The notes under the pieces: model-generated
Seen by the model: only the letters and a program-made list of their open reading frames with translations
Databases searched by the model: none
What the model was told of the DNA's origin: nothing
DNA from: Selenomonas ruminantium subsp. ruminantium ATCC 12561
Lineage (GTDB): Bacteria > Bacillota > Negativicutes > Selenomonadales > Selenomonadaceae
Assembly (NCBI RefSeq): GCF_000424065.1
Contig: NZ_AUJE01000002.1
Span: forward strand, 1 to 64,000
Reading direction: 5' to 3'
DNA length: 64,000 bases
Position numbers and translations under genes: made by a program
Part shown: positions 7,019 to 18,800 of the stretch, piece by piece
How the letters are laid out: each line of letters starts with the position of its first letter
How positions within the stretch are numbered: the first letter of the stretch is position 1

Positions 7019-9025
7019 ATGAATTTTAACAGTTTAAGGTTTAAATTTCTGGCAGGCTTCATTCCCTTGTTTGTAGGCAGTTTTGCGGTTTTTTTTGCCA
7101 TCAGCTATTATATGTCCAGTTCGGCATTGACGCGCAATACGGATTTGCTTGCTCAGGAAATCGGAAATAGTACCGCAAAAGAGCTTGAGGCGCTTTACCA
7201 GCAGCGGGAACTCATCGTCGAATCGTTGACCACGAATCCGATTATTATGCATGGGACGCGGGAAGAACGTGTGAAGGTGCTGGCCGAAACCTTGGCCAAG
7301 CGCAATAACTTTACGATGCTGGCGTATTCCGACCCGGCTGGTCATGCCGTCAGTGACAAGAACAAGGATATGGATCGCACCAGCCGTGCCTATATCAAAG
7401 AAGTGCGCGAGACGAAGAAACCCGTGATGACGGGGCCATCCGTATCGGGTACGAGCGGCAAGCTCATTACGATCATGGCTTATCCGGTGCTGGAAAATGG
7501 TGAAGTGATTGGTATTGTCTATGGCACCATTGAACTGGATGAAATAACGAAACTGGTGGGCGATATCAAGTACATGGATACTGGTCGTGTTTATATCGCT
7601 GACCAGGAAGGCATCTGCATTGCTTACGCCCAGCTGCCGGAAGAAGTGGGCAAGATGGATTTGTCCAAGGAGGTTTCTACCAAGAAGCTGGATATGGCAC
7701 TCGTAAATGGCTTTACGAGCGCAGTACAGCAGGATAAGCAGATTTCCACGGAGTATACGACGACCAGGGGAGAAGCCTCGCAGGCGGTGTTTACGCCGGT
7801 ACATCTGGCTAACCGCACCTGGATTGCGGTATCGGTAGCCCCGCTTGCGGAAGTGCGGGCGGATGCCTATAGCCTGATGAAGATTATGGGGCTGGTTGCC
7901 GCTGTTATGGTGCTGATTATCACTGCAATCCTCTGGATATTGGCGAAGAAACTTTGTGACCCTGTGGTGGCTTTGCGCGAAGAGTGCATGATTATCAACA
8001 AGGGCGACCTGCGTGACCGGCCGCTGACGGTGAACAGTAATGACGAATTAGGCGATTTGGCCCGTGGCTTCAATGAGATGCGGCGTACGGTTCGTGAGCT
8101 CATCGGTCATATTCAGAAGAATGCAGAGAAAGTATCGGCTTCAGCGGAGGAACTTTCGGCAGCTTCCCATCAGTCGGCTGATGCCGCCAGTCAGGCAGCA
8201 CAGCAGATTACGGATATTGCCGCTGGCATTGCCCAGCAGTCCGAATCGGCAGCTGATGCGGATAAAACGGCTGTGGAAATTGCCGAGCGTACTACGCTGG
8301 TGGCAAACAGTGCCGATGCGATAGCCATTGTTACGGAACAGACCGTAGGCAGTGTCAATACGGGGCGTGATGCCATTCAAACGGTGGTGGAATCCATGAA
8401 TGCCATTGGCGACAGTACCACTACCGTGAAGTCGTCCATTAAGGAACTGGCCAAGAGTTCGGATGAAATCGGCAGAATCGTGGAGCTGATTTCCGGGATT
8501 GCGGAACAGACGAATCTGCTGGCCCTCAATGCTGCGATTGAGGCGGCCCGTGCTGGTGAATATGGCCGCGGTTTTGCTGTGGTGGCCGATGAAGTGCGCA
8601 AGCTTGCCGAGGAATCTGCCAGCTCCACGCAGCAGATTGCCAATCTCGTGACCAAGATTCAGACGGATATGAAACAGGCGGTGGCTGCCAGCGAGGAAAG
8701 CGCGGAAAGCGTAACGAGCAGCATCGACTCGGTAAATGAGGCAGATGAAATCTTTAAGTCCATTAAGGTGGCAATTGACGCTTTGGCTGAGGGTATCCGC
8801 GAGGTTTCCAGCAGCATCAAGTCGGTTTCGGATGGTACGGATTCCATGCAGCAGGCGGTAAAAGACATCGCTGGCATCAGTAATACCAATGCCAGCCGGG
8901 CTGAAGCGGTGTCGGCAACGACGCAGGAACAGTCGGCATCTGCACAGGAGATTGCCGCAGCGACCCGCGGCCTTGCCGAACAGGCAGAACAGCTGGCACA
9001 TGAGATTGAACGGTTCAAAATTTAA
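7019..9025 (+). CDS. Membrane methyl-accepting chemotaxis protein (Cache-HAMP-MCP)
   Basis: A 668-residue chemoreceptor. A first membrane helix lies at about residues 10-30. A periplasmic region of about 250 residues fits a double-Cache sensor of small molecules. A second membrane helix is at about 287-310 and is followed by a HAMP domain. A long coiled-coil cytoplasmic domain has the conserved hairpin tip [19 protein letters not shown] near residue 497. It would signal through CheA/CheW. AGGAG precedes the ATG. The ligand is not readable from the sequence. It follows the cheX pair and converges on a soluble chemoreceptor, with a shared bidirectional terminator between them. Confidence 0.9.
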   Translation: MNFNSLRFKFLAGFIPLFVGSFAVFFAISYYMSSSALTRNTDLLAQEIGNSTAKELEALYQQRELIVESLTTNPIIMHGTREERVKVLAETLAKRNNFTMLAYSDPAGHAVSDKNKDMDRTSRAYIKEVRETKKPVMTGPSVSGTSGKLITIMAYPVLENGEVIGIVYGTIELDEITKLVGDIKYMDTGRVYIADQEGICIAYAQLPEEVGKMDLSKEVSTKKLDMALVNGFTSAVQQDKQISTEYTTTRGEASQAVFTPVHLANRTWIAVSVAPLAEVRADAYSLMKIMGLVAAVMVLIITAILWILAKKLCDPVVALREECMIINKGDLRDRPLTVNSNDELGDLARGFNEMRRTVRELIGHIQKNAEKVSASAEELSAASHQSADAASQAAQQITDIAAGIAQQSESAADADKTAVEIAERTTLVANSADAIAIVTEQTVGSVNTGRDAIQTVVESMNAIGDSTTTVKSSIKELAKSSDEIGRIVELISGIAEQTNLLALNAAIEAARAGEYGRGFAVVADEVRKLAEESASSTQQIANLVTKIQTDMKQAVAASEESAESVTSSIDSVNEADEIFKSIKVAIDALAEGIREVSSSIKSVSDGTDSMQQAVKDIAGISNTNASRAEAVSATTQEQSASAQEIAAATRGLAEQAEQLAHEIERFKI

Positions 9026-9038
9026 GATTACAGCATAA

Positions 9039-9088
9039 AAAATGACTGTGACAAAGTAAGGTAAATTCTCACTTGTCACAGTCATTTT
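9039..9088. terminator. Bidirectional terminator between two chemoreceptor genes
   Basis: AAAATGACTGTGACAA (9039-9054) pairs perfectly with TTGTCACAGTCATTTT (9073-9088). The A- and T-rich ends let it work on both strands. It does not contain the apex of the palindromic element family. Confidence 0.85.
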
Positions 9089-9090
9089 GC

Positions 9091-9939
9091 TTATTTAAAG
9101 AGAGCGATAAATTTTTCAAGCTGTTCGGCAGCTTTTGTTACACGAGCCAAATGGGCGGTTATTTCTTCGGTGGAGGCCGCCTGCTGCTCGCTGATGGCAC
9201 CGGTGGTTTCGATGGTGTTGAATATGTTGTTTACGGCATTATTCATTTCGGCCAGCGTGGTTTGGATTTTCTCGGTAGCTTCCCGGGATTGTTCAGCCAG
9301 TTTGCGGACTTCCTCAGCAACTACGGCAAAGCCACGCCCCTGTTCGCCCGCGCGGGCGGCTTCAATCGCTGCATTCAGGCCGAGAAGATTGGTCTGCCCG
9401 GCGATGTTGGTAATGAAGTCAATAACCTTGAGTGTATCGCTGTTGCGGTCTTTGAGCAGCCTTGCCTGCTCAATGGACTGCTGGCCGGAACTGGCCAGTT
9501 CGCTGGCGCTTAATGCTACCTGCTCGACAGCATCATAAACCGTTTTGGTCGCACTGCCGATTTCTTCGATAGAACGCACCAGCGCAAGATTGCTTTCCAT
9601 GTCAACACCGGTACTGATGGTGCCAATGACATTGCCATGAATGCCATGGATAGGGGTGAAAATGGTTTTGATGGGGACGCCATAGACGCTGGCATCCTGA
9701 TCATCGTAGGTAATGCGGTCGAATTTGATGCATTCCTGAATGGTGGGGATATTTTTTATGGGCATACCGGGGGTAATTTTGATGTCGAGCTTCTGTCCTT
9801 TCACATAGTCGATGTACTCGGTAAGGTTTGTGAGTCCGATGACGACATCTTCGCGTACGATGCTGTTGATATAGGGAATCACGACTTTGAAAGCATTCAG
9901 GATATCCTCGTCTGTTCTAATGGTTTCTGGAAAAGCCAT
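9091..9939 (-). CDS. Soluble (cytoplasmic) methyl-accepting chemotaxis protein
   Basis: A 282-residue chemoreceptor with no membrane segment. The first 115 residues or so form a small sensor region that reads [21 protein letters not shown], as in PAS-like or single-Cache-like sensors. The remainder is an MCP signalling domain with the tip [19 protein letters not shown]. The signalling coiled coil is shorter than in the neighbouring membrane receptor. Soluble receptors of this type monitor internal state (redox, metabolites); the ligand here is unknown. An AGGAGG lies upstream of the ATG. It is transcribed against the membrane receptor at 7019-9025. Confidence 0.85.
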   Translation of the reverse strand: MAFPETIRTDEDILNAFKVVIPYINSIVREDVVIGLTNLTEYIDYVKGQKLDIKITPGMPIKNIPTIQECIKFDRITYDDQDASVYGVPIKTIFTPIHGIHGNVIGTISTGVDMESNLALVRSIEEIGSATKTVYDAVEQVALSASELASSGQQSIEQARLLKDRNSDTLKVIDFITNIAGQTNLLGLNAAIEAARAGEQGRGFAVVAEEVRKLAEQSREATEKIQTTLAEMNNAVNNIFNTIETTGAISEQQAASTEEITAHLARVTKAAEQLEKFIALFK

Positions 9940-10076
9940 AGTAGTTACCTCCTGTAAATATAATCCAATTCATGCCGTATATATTCGTGAAAAAAAGCCG
10001 TACACCTCTAAATTTTGTAATTTTTTTTCGTGCTATGGAGGCCGCAGATAAAATCACCAAAAAAAATAAAAAACTG

Positions 10077-10105
10077 TTGGCAAGGTAGTGAGTTTAGTTT
10101 ATAAT
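10077..10105 (+). promoter_or_regulatory. Sigma-70 promoter of the DUF1934-argS operon
   Basis: TTGGCA (10077-10082), 17-bp spacer, TATAAT (10100-10105), about 30 bases upstream of the first start codon. Confidence 0.75.
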
Positions 10106-10136
10106 GGTGTACAGTATGTTTTAAAGAGGTGGCTAA

Positions 10137-10574
10137 ATGGCAGATGCTATGGTTGCGGTGACGGTAGAAGGCGTGCAGGTGGATACAGCGGGCGAAAAGA
10201 ACGTGTTGAAATCGAAAGCGAGCGGCAGGTATGCAGCGCGGGCCGGCAAGCATTATGTACGTTATGAGGATACCTCACTTCACGATAAGGAAGCGGTGCC
10301 CACGGTGCTTAAAATAAGCCGTGAAGGCCTGACGCTGATCCGCCGTGGAGCTGTGGATATGCAGCTGGAGTTTCGGCTGGGGGAAAAGACCCGTAGTGTG
10401 TATAGAACGCCCTACGGTAATTTTGATTTGCTGGTAGAAACCCATAAGCTGGATATTTACTTTAAAGATGGCCAGGGCAAGGTTTGGGCAGAATACGATT
10501 TATTCCTCAATGAGAACCTGCAGAGCCACAATACATTGAATGTAGTAATCAATGCCGAACAGGCAAATAATTAG
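10137..10574 (+). CDS. DUF1934 protein, YwiB-like
   Basis: A 145-residue protein with the beta-rich pattern of DUF1934, a small calycin-like barrel fold of unknown ligand, as in Bacillus subtilis YwiB. It contains strands such as VLKISREGLTLIRRGAVDMQLEF and an RTPYGNFDLLVETHKLDIYF segment. No signal peptide is visible. It sits 12 bases upstream of argS, as ywiB does in Bacillus, so the pairing is ancient. The start follows AAAGAGGTGG. No biochemical role can be assigned. Confidence 0.8.
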   Translation: MADAMVAVTVEGVQVDTAGEKNVLKSKASGRYAARAGKHYVRYEDTSLHDKEAVPTVLKISREGLTLIRRGAVDMQLEFRLGEKTRSVYRTPYGNFDLLVETHKLDIYFKDGQGKVWAEYDLFLNENLQSHNTLNVVINAEQANN

Positions 10575-10586
10575 GAGGACTTTGGA

Positions 10587-12242
10587 TTGGATATTAAAGA
10601 CACACTGACAGAAGCCATTGAAGCAGCGGCCAAGAGTGCCATTGCTGACGGTGTATTCCCGGAAGGGGAACTGCCCAAGGTTATTTTGGAAGTACCGCCC
10701 CAGAAGGAGTTCGGTGATTTTGCCACCAACTTTGCCATGCAGTCGGCACGCGTGTTCCATAAGGCACCGCGTCAGATTGCGGAAGAACTGGTGAAGCGCA
10801 TCGAGGGTGACTGGCTTGACCATGCGCAGATTGCCGGCCCAGGCTTTTTGAACTTTTATCTGAAGGGCAATGTGCTCTACGATTCCTTCCAGAAAATCCT
10901 TGAAGCGGGCGAAAGCTACGGCCAGCTGCCGAAAAAAGACGCACCGAAGATTCAGGTGGAATACGTCAGCGCCAACCCCACGGGGCTTCTGCATGTCGGG
11001 CATGGCCGTGGTGCTGCCGCAGGTTCTGCGCTCGTAAATCTTCTGCGGGCGGCAGGTTACCCCGTGGAAAGCGAATACTACATCAATGACGCCGGCAATC
11101 AGATGAACAATCTGGCGCGTTCTGTCAATGCCCGTTATCTGGAACTCTTAGGTCAGGATGTTGAATTCCCTGAAGATGGCTATCATGGTCAGGACATCAT
11201 CGACACGGCACGGCGCATTATCGACAAGGAAGGGGATAAATACCTCTCTATGAGCGATGATGAGCGCATGGAAATCTTCAAGGATTTGGCCTATGTTGAA
11301 AAACTGGCTACCCTTAAAGAAGATTTGGCCTCTTTCAATGTCACCTTCGACAAGTGGTTCAGCGAACGCACCCTGCATCCGGAAGCCGTCAAGGCTGCCG
11401 TGAAAATTCTGCAGGATAACGGCAATATCTACGAAAAGGATGGCGCACTGTGGCTTAAATCCACGGCTTATGGTGATGACAAAGACCGTGTAGTTATCCG
11501 CGACAACGGTGTGCCGACGTACTTGGCTGCCGATATCGCTTACCATCACAATAAATACGAACGTGGCTTTGACCGGCTTATCAACATCTGGGGCGCTGAC
11601 CACCATGGCTATGTGTGCCGCGTAAAGGCTGCTATGGACGCTCTGGGTCATGATTCGGAAAAACTCACGGTATTGCTCCTGCAGATGGTTGCCCTTTACC
11701 GTGGCGGCGAGCTCGTGAAGATGAGCAAGCGTACCGGTCAGAGCGTTACGCTGAACGAACTTATGGAAGAAGTCGGTACCGATGCTGCGCGTTATTTCTT
11801 CCTGATGCGTTCCTTGGACAGCCAGCTCGACTTCGATTTGGATTTGGCCAAGAAAAAATCCAACGATAACCCGGTGTACTACATTCAGTATGCGCATGCC
11901 CGCATTTGCAGCATTTTCCGTCAGTGCAAGGAAACGGGGCTTTCCCTGAGCGATAAGCCGGAACTTTCCCTGCTCACGGATGAATCGGAACTCGACCTCA
12001 TCAAGAAGATTGAGGAATATCCCGAAGAAATCGAACGTGCTGCCCGTGATTATGCACCGCAGCGTATTGCGCGTTACAGCTATGATTTGGCCAGTGCCTT
12101 CCATAGCTTCTACAATAAATGCCGCATTGTCGGCGTAGAGCCGAAACTTGCGGAAGCTCGTTTGGCCCTGGTGACGGTTACGGCCCATGTCATTCGTCAT
12201 TCCTTGGGAATTTTGGGTGTATCCGCACCGGAACAGATGTAA
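10587..12242 (+). CDS. argS: Arginyl-tRNA synthetase
   Basis: Charges tRNA-Arg with arginine in the cytosol. At 551 residues it is normal for class Ia ArgRS. An N-terminal additional domain precedes the catalytic fold. The HIGH signature appears as HVGH within NPTGLLHVGHGRG near residue 137, and the KMSK loop reads KMSKRTGQ near residue 380. The last 130 residues form the helical anticodon-binding domain (DALR type). The start is TTG with AGGAGGA upstream; no ATG is available in frame nearby. It shares the promoter at 10077 with the DUF1934 gene and runs into rpoE. Confidence 0.95.
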   Translation: MDIKDTLTEAIEAAAKSAIADGVFPEGELPKVILEVPPQKEFGDFATNFAMQSARVFHKAPRQIAEELVKRIEGDWLDHAQIAGPGFLNFYLKGNVLYDSFQKILEAGESYGQLPKKDAPKIQVEYVSANPTGLLHVGHGRGAAAGSALVNLLRAAGYPVESEYYINDAGNQMNNLARSVNARYLELLGQDVEFPEDGYHGQDIIDTARRIIDKEGDKYLSMSDDERMEIFKDLAYVEKLATLKEDLASFNVTFDKWFSERTLHPEAVKAAVKILQDNGNIYEKDGALWLKSTAYGDDKDRVVIRDNGVPTYLAADIAYHHNKYERGFDRLINIWGADHHGYVCRVKAAMDALGHDSEKLTVLLLQMVALYRGGELVKMSKRTGQSVTLNELMEEVGTDAARYFFLMRSLDSQLDFDLDLAKKKSNDNPVYYIQYAHARICSIFRQCKETGLSLSDKPELSLLTDESELDLIKKIEEYPEEIERAARDYAPQRIARYSYDLASAFHSFYNKCRIVGVEPKLAEARLALVTVTAHVIRHSLGILGVSAPEQM

Positions 12243-12267
12243 TTTAGGATTTGGAAGGAGAACTTTT

Positions 12268-12603
12268 TTGATTATGGATTTTATCAATAGCTCGGAAGTC
12301 GATATCGCATACCATGTGCTGACGGAAAAAGGTCAGACCATGTACTATAAGGATTTGGTTCTTGAGGTTATCGAGAAGAAGCATAAGCCAGTGCAGTCTC
12401 TGTCGGCCGCTATCTCGGAAGTGTATACCCTCATCAACATGGACAGTCGTTTCCAGCATGAAGGCGACCAGCAGTGGGGCCTTACGGAATGGAATCCGCC
12501 TGAAGTGAAGCGTCATTCTGCCCGCAGTGCAGCATCCCGTTCCAAGGCTGCCAACAAGGCAATCAACAGCCGTCAGAAGAAGCTGGAAAGCATTCAGGAA
12601 TAA
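12268..12603 (+). CDS. rpoE: RNA polymerase delta subunit (RpoE), HARE-HTH domain
   Basis: A 111-residue protein matching the folded N-terminal HARE-HTH domain of the Firmicute RNA polymerase delta factor. In Bacillus this factor increases core recycling and transcription specificity. Unlike Bacillus RpoE it has no long acidic tail; the C-terminus is instead basic and serine-rich (SARSAASRSKAANKAI). The TTG at 12268 is preferred because AAGGAG lies seven bases away; an ATG six bases downstream is possible. It sits directly before pyrG, the same order as in Bacillus. The basic tail leaves open a nucleic-acid-binding variant of the family. Confidence 0.7.
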   Translation: MIMDFINSSEVDIAYHVLTEKGQTMYYKDLVLEVIEKKHKPVQSLSAAISEVYTLINMDSRFQHEGDQQWGLTEWNPPEVKRHSARSAASRSKAANKAINSRQKKLESIQE

Positions 12604-12611
12604 GGAGGTAA

Positions 12612-14219
<1,608 letters not shown>

Positions 14220-14246
14220 TTTCTTTTTGATACGTTGATAGAGATA

Positions 14247-14295
14247 GCCTGGCGGCTTAGGGAGGTTTGACACGCTCCGCTAAGCCGTCAGGCTA
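14247..14295 (+). terminator. Hairpin downstream of pyrG, probable terminator
   Basis: AGCCTG-G-CGGCTTA pairs with TAAGCCG-T-CAGGCT (14 bp, one mismatch) and is followed by AAAACTATTTTTTG. It overlaps the left outer arm of the large palindrome at 14251, so the sequence has two alternative pairings. Confidence 0.5.
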
Positions 14296-14449
14296 AAACT
14301 ATTTTTTGTCCTTTATATCCGCGTGAAAAGTCAAAACTCGCTGCGCTCAGACAGTAGACTTTTCCCGCGGATTTTTTGTGGTGGGCAAAAAATAGTTTTT
14401 TAACGCCTGTCGACATACGCTTCGCTCTGCCAAACCTCCCTAAGCCGCC
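14251..14449. repeat. Nested palindrome I
   Basis: Outer arms GGCGGCTTAGGGAGGTTTG (14251-14269) and CAAACCTCCCTAAGCCGCC (14431-14449) pair perfectly over 19 bp. Inside are AT-rich arms (AACTATTTTTTG / CAAAAAATAGTT). Innermost are GC arms (ATCCGCG-GAAAAGTC / GACTTTTC-CGCGGAT) around the loop AAACTCGCTGCGCTCAGAC. Confidence 0.85.
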
Positions 14450-14686
14450 AGAAGCCAAGACCTACTTAGCAATAATGGCAACGCTTGCTCAGACATCGTG
14501 TATTCCATGGCATGGGCTAGTGAATAGCTGCATTTCGAATGGATAAGTGTCAATATGTGGGGGGGATGTTGTATAGGGGAGTATGAGTGAAACGCAATAC
14601 GACTGCCCTGTTGCGCGACAAGCTGCAATAAAAGTTCTGCTTTTGCAACTGATACGAAATAAAACTGACCAACTGCTACGCAGTGA

Positions 14687-14881
14687 GGACGGACAGGGTT
14701 GATATGCTAAGTGGAGCGTTCGGCTGTGGACGTTAAGAAATTATTTTTTTCGCCCAGGGCAGTGGTCAAAGGTTTTGTTTGAGCGGAGCGAGTTTAACCT
14801 TTGGCCATTGCCTTGATTAAGCGAAAAAAATAATTTTAGTCCGCAGGCGTAGCGGAACGTGCATATCAACCCTGTCCGTCC
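14687..14881. repeat. Nested palindrome II
   Basis: Outer arms run 14687-14707 and 14861-14881 (21 bp, perfect; GGACGGACAGGG... / ...CCCTGTCCGTCC). Middle AT arms AAATTATTTTTTTCGC / GCGAAAAAAATAATTT (16 bp, perfect) follow. Inner arms GGCAGTGGTCAAAGGTT / AACCTTTGGCCATTGCC (two G:T pairs) enclose a loop holding GTTTGAGCGGAGCGAGTTT, nearly the reverse complement of the loop in palindrome I. Confidence 0.85.
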
Positions 14882-14983
14882 GTCTTTGCTGAGTGTGGAT
14901 AATCCCGCCCGCTCCTGCCGTCCTTCGTAGTTCATATCGCCCCTGTCTGTCCGCCTTTGCTGAGCGTGGATATTTTGCAAAAA
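14876..14983 (+). repeat. Diverged direct repeat
   Basis: GTCCGTCTTTGCTGAGTGTGG (starting at about 14877) recurs as GTCCGCCTTTGCTGAGCGTGG about 73 bases later, with matching preceding CCTGTC. Three or so transitions separate the copies. The first copy overlaps the right arm of palindrome II. Confidence 0.6.
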
Positions 14984-15105
14984 ACTTTTCAACAAGCAGG
15001 ATAAGCCGAGGAAGCTGTAGAAATAGTGTATTATCAAAGGTGATACAGTCAATTGTAAGGAAATGACTGCAAACTGGGACTTTAGGGAAGAAAGGAGGAT
15101 TTCTC

Positions 15106-15741
15106 ATGCTTATCGATACGGCCTGTTCTTTGGCGTTCTACTGCCAGCGCTGCGGCCGAATCCAACTGCAGGATGTACCACTCTTTAGCGGGCAGATGCA
15201 TTTCGTTATGGAGTGTGGGAACTGTGGGCACGAGATGGGCAAAATTACCTTGCGGCCGCGCAAAGGACTGGAACTGACCACGGAATGCGGTGTGTGCAAC
15301 GGCAAAAACCGTCAGAGCTTTACCTGGCGGCAGCTGAAAAAACTCAGGTTTGCCAGACTTTACTGTCAGCACGATAATTTTGAACTAGGCTACATGGGCA
15401 GATGGCAGGATATCGCAGAATTTTTGGACTTCAACACAGCAGAATACGATGCCCTGCACCCTGCTGATGGAGATTGCTACATCGAGCATCAGCAGACCCT
15501 GCTGGAGGCACTGAATCGCATTCACGATTTAGCCGCCAGCGGAGAACTGGAATGTACCTGTGGCAGTGCCGACATTAAGGCAGCCCTGCAGCGTGATTCC
15601 GTACGGTTGGATTGTTGTTACTGTGGCAATTACTGCGAACTTCCGGCTAGAGATGCCAAGGATTTGCAGGCATTAAAACCCGGTCAGGGACGTAAATTTA
15701 ACTGGCGAATGCGGCCATGGCTTGACGCAAAGGAAAAATAG
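15106..15741 (+). CDS. Hypothetical cysteine-rich (zinc-ribbon-like) protein
   Basis: A 211-residue protein I do not recognise beyond its metal-binding pattern. Five cysteine clusters are visible: CQRC, CGNC and CGVC in the first 70 residues, and CTCG and CCYCGNYC near residues 150-180. This fits two or more zinc ribbons. There is no signal peptide or membrane segment, so it is probably cytoplasmic. AGGAGG precedes the ATG. It lies alone between the palindrome region and mfd, followed by a terminator-like hairpin. Zinc-ribbon proteins often bind nucleic acid or act as scaffolds; no specific function is claimed. Confidence 0.7.
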   Translation: MLIDTACSLAFYCQRCGRIQLQDVPLFSGQMHFVMECGNCGHEMGKITLRPRKGLELTTECGVCNGKNRQSFTWRQLKKLRFARLYCQHDNFELGYMGRWQDIAEFLDFNTAEYDALHPADGDCYIEHQQTLLEALNRIHDLAASGELECTCGSADIKAALQRDSVRLDCCYCGNYCELPARDAKDLQALKPGQGRKFNWRMRPWLDAKEK

Positions 15742-15774
15742 GATTATTATATAGAAATATTGACATATGAGTGA

Positions 15775-15802
15775 GGGACTATCGGCATTAGCCGACAGTC
15801 CC
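15775..15802 (+). terminator. Hairpin between the 15106 gene and mfd
   Basis: GGGACT-A-TCGGC pairs with GCCGA-C-AGTCCC around ATTA and is followed by ATTTTCG. The T-run is short, so termination may be partial. Confidence 0.55.
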
Positions 15803-15845
15803 ATTTTCGCGTAATATATGCAGATAAGAAATATTGAGGTGTAAG

Positions 15846-18800
15846 ATGAATTCTTTATTTGCTGCCCTGTGCAGCAATACAGGGGTGAAAAAACTGCAAA
15901 ACTGCTTGCAGGCTGCCCCGCAGGAAACCTTGGTTTATGGGCTGACAGGCTCCCCAAAGCATGCGATAGTGGCTGCGGCCTGGCAGCAGGCTCCTCAGCC
16001 ACTGGTAATCCTCGTACATAGCAGTGAAGCTGTTGCCGACTGGCGGGAAGATTTGCTCTCCCTGCTGCCGGGGACAGAGGTCTTGGAACTTCCTGAACTG
16101 GATATGATGACTGTGCAGGCGCAGGCCCGCAGCATGGAACGTGCTGCCCGCCGCATGGACGTGTTGGTGCGGCTGATGCACAAGGAAAATGTCATTGTCA
16201 TTGCCAGAGCGGCTGCTGCTGTGCAAAAGGGAATCAGCCGGCAGGATTTCAATCGTCTGAGCATCAGTATTGCTATAGGCGAGGAAATAGCGATGGAAAA
16301 ACTTCTGCAGCGATTAGTACAGCTGGGCTATGAACATGCAGACGAAGTGGAACGGATTGGCCAGTTCAGCGCACGGGGCGGCATTGTAGACGTCTATCCG
16401 GTCAATGGAGAGAATCCCGTGCGTATGGAATTCTTCGGCGATGAAGTGGACTCTTTGCGGGAATTTGACATCAATACCAAACGGTCCTTGAAAAATATCA
16501 GTAATACTGCTATCATGCCGTTGGCTCGGACGGACAGTGCTGGTCAGGCGGAAGTATTTCTTGCTTATTTAGAGGGCAAGGGCACAGTCATCTTTGATGA
16601 GCCTATGCGTTTGCGGGAACAGATGCGCACCATGGTGCGGGAAAATCCCGATATCAAGAATAAAGTATTTTCCTGGGAAAACCTGCAAGCGGCGGCCCGG
16701 GAAAATCGCGTGATTTATTCGGCAATGCTTTTGCAGCAGGTTCATGGTGCAGAGGCTGCCCAGACCATCAGTTTTACCGCCACCGGTGTAGCCAGTTTCC
16801 ATCAGCAGATGGACCTTTTGATGAATGAAATCAGCCGCTGGCTTGCGCAGAAACAACAGATACTTATTCTTCTGTCAGAAAAGGCCAAGGCAGATTCTTT
16901 GCGGGAACTTTTTGCCCGAAATCGTTATCCCTCATTGGTGGTGGATGCAGAAGCTAAGCTGCGCACAGACTGTATCAATATTCAGGTAGGCAGTTTGATT
17001 AATGGCTTTGAACTGGCCGCGGCCGGCCTGGTGGTGGTGACGGAGAGAGATATTTTCGGCCACGCTAAGCGGCGTGCAATCCGCAGGGAAAGCAAGAGCG
17101 AAAAACTATCGCATTTCCGGGACATCAAGCCTGGTGATTATGTTGTACATGCGGCGCATGGGATTGGCAAATACATCGGTGTGGAAACGCTGGATATAGG
17201 CGGGATTCATAAGGATTACCTGCATATCAAATACGGCGGGGACGATAAACTCTATGTTCCTACAGAACAGGTAAACCTCCTGCAAAAATACATCGGCACC
17301 GAAGGCGAGGTGCCCCGCCTGCATCGCATGGGCGGTACCGAATGGGCCAAGGCCAAGGCACGGGCCAAAAAATCTGTGGAGGATATCGCCAAGCAGCTCA
17401 TTGAGATTTACGCCAAGCGTAAACAGGTTAAGGGCTTTGCCTTCTCACCGGATGACAGTACCCAGCATGATTTTGAAGATGCCTTTCCCTATCAGGAAAC
17501 CGATGACCAGTTAAAGGCCGCCGCCGAAATCAAGGCGGATATGGAAAAGGAAAAGCCCATGGACCGTCTGCTCTGTGGCGATGTGGGCTTTGGCAAGACC
17601 GAGGTGGCCATCCGTGCGGCTTACAAGGCGGCTATGGACGGCAAGCAGGTGGCAGTGCTCGTGCCGACAACCGTTTTGGCACAGCAGCATTTTCAGACTT
17701 TTAACGCCCGCTTTATGGACTTTGCACCGAAGGTCGATGTTATCTGCCGTTTCCGCACCGCCAAGGAGCAAAAGCAGACCATTGAAAAGGTCAAGATGGG
17801 GCAGGTGGATATCCTTATCGGCACTCATGCCATTCTCAACGAGAACAAGGTACAGTTTAAGAATCTGGGTCTGCTGATTGTGGACGAGGAACAGCGTTTT
17901 GGCGTCAAGCAGAAGGATAAAATCCGCAAACTAGCGGCGGGCATTGATGTGCTGACCTTATCGGCTACGCCAATTCCCCGCACACTGCACATGTCTTTGG
18001 TCGGAGCAAGGGATATGAGCATCATTGAAACTCCGCCTGCTGACCGCTTACCTGTTCAGACCTATGTGGTAGAGGATAATGATAGTGTGATTGCCGGGGC
18101 CATCAAGCGTGAAATCAAGCGTGGTGGACAGGTATACTTCGTCTATAACCGTGTAGACAACATCGACCGCATGCGGGAAAAACTCGAAAAATTGGTGCCT
18201 GATGCCCGCATTCAGACTGCGCATGGTCAGATGCCGGAAGAACTTTTAGAGCGAGTGATGATGGATTTCTACGAGGGCGAATACGATATCCTTCTGGCGA
18301 CCAGTATCGTAGAAAATGGCCTGGATGTAGCCAACGCCAATACCATCATCGTCTACAATGCCGACCACTTTGGCCTTTCGCAGCTCTATCAGATGCGGGG
18401 GCGTGTGGGCCGTTCCCATCACATGGCGTTTGCTTACTTTGTCTATCAGGCCGATAAAATCCTCACGGAAACAGCGGAAAAGCGGCTGCAGGCCATGAAG
18501 GAATTTGCCGAGCTTGGCGCAGGTTTCAAGATTGCCATGCGGGATTTGGAAATCCGCGGTGCAGGCAATCTTCTGGGCTCACAGCAGCATGGGCATATTG
18601 CCAGTGTCGGTTTTGAAATGTACTGTAAGCTCCTCGAAGAAGCTGTGGATAAACTGCAGCATGGGGAAAAGGAAGTGGCGGAAGTACAGCCTGACCCGAT
18701 TATTGACCTGCAGGTAGAAGCCTACATTGACGGCGATTACGTCAGCGATGCCATGCATAAGATTGAGATTTACCAGCGTATTGCCGGCATCCGCACAAAC

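Larger units (their letters stand above)
14220..15105. other. 886-bp non-coding region of nested palindromes
   Basis: The gap between pyrG and the 15106 gene holds two roughly 200-bp nested palindromes (14251-14449 and 14687-14881) and a diverged direct repeat at about 14870-14983. Between them (14455-14680) I see only scattered short dyads. No tRNA, known riboswitch or convincing reading frame is present; all frames are short or cross the palindromes. A pyrG terminator is probably formed by the small stem at 14247-14295. Confidence 0.8.

Noticed and set aside
9039-9088. Eighth copy of the hairpin family
   Set aside because: It is a simple A/T-flanked bidirectional terminator without the TTAGACARGCTTGTCAAA apex.
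14220-15105. tRNA, 6S or other structured RNA gene in the gap after pyrG
   Set aside because: No cloverleaf, CCA end or known RNA signature could be found; the structure is explained by nested palindromes with perfect DNA-level arms.
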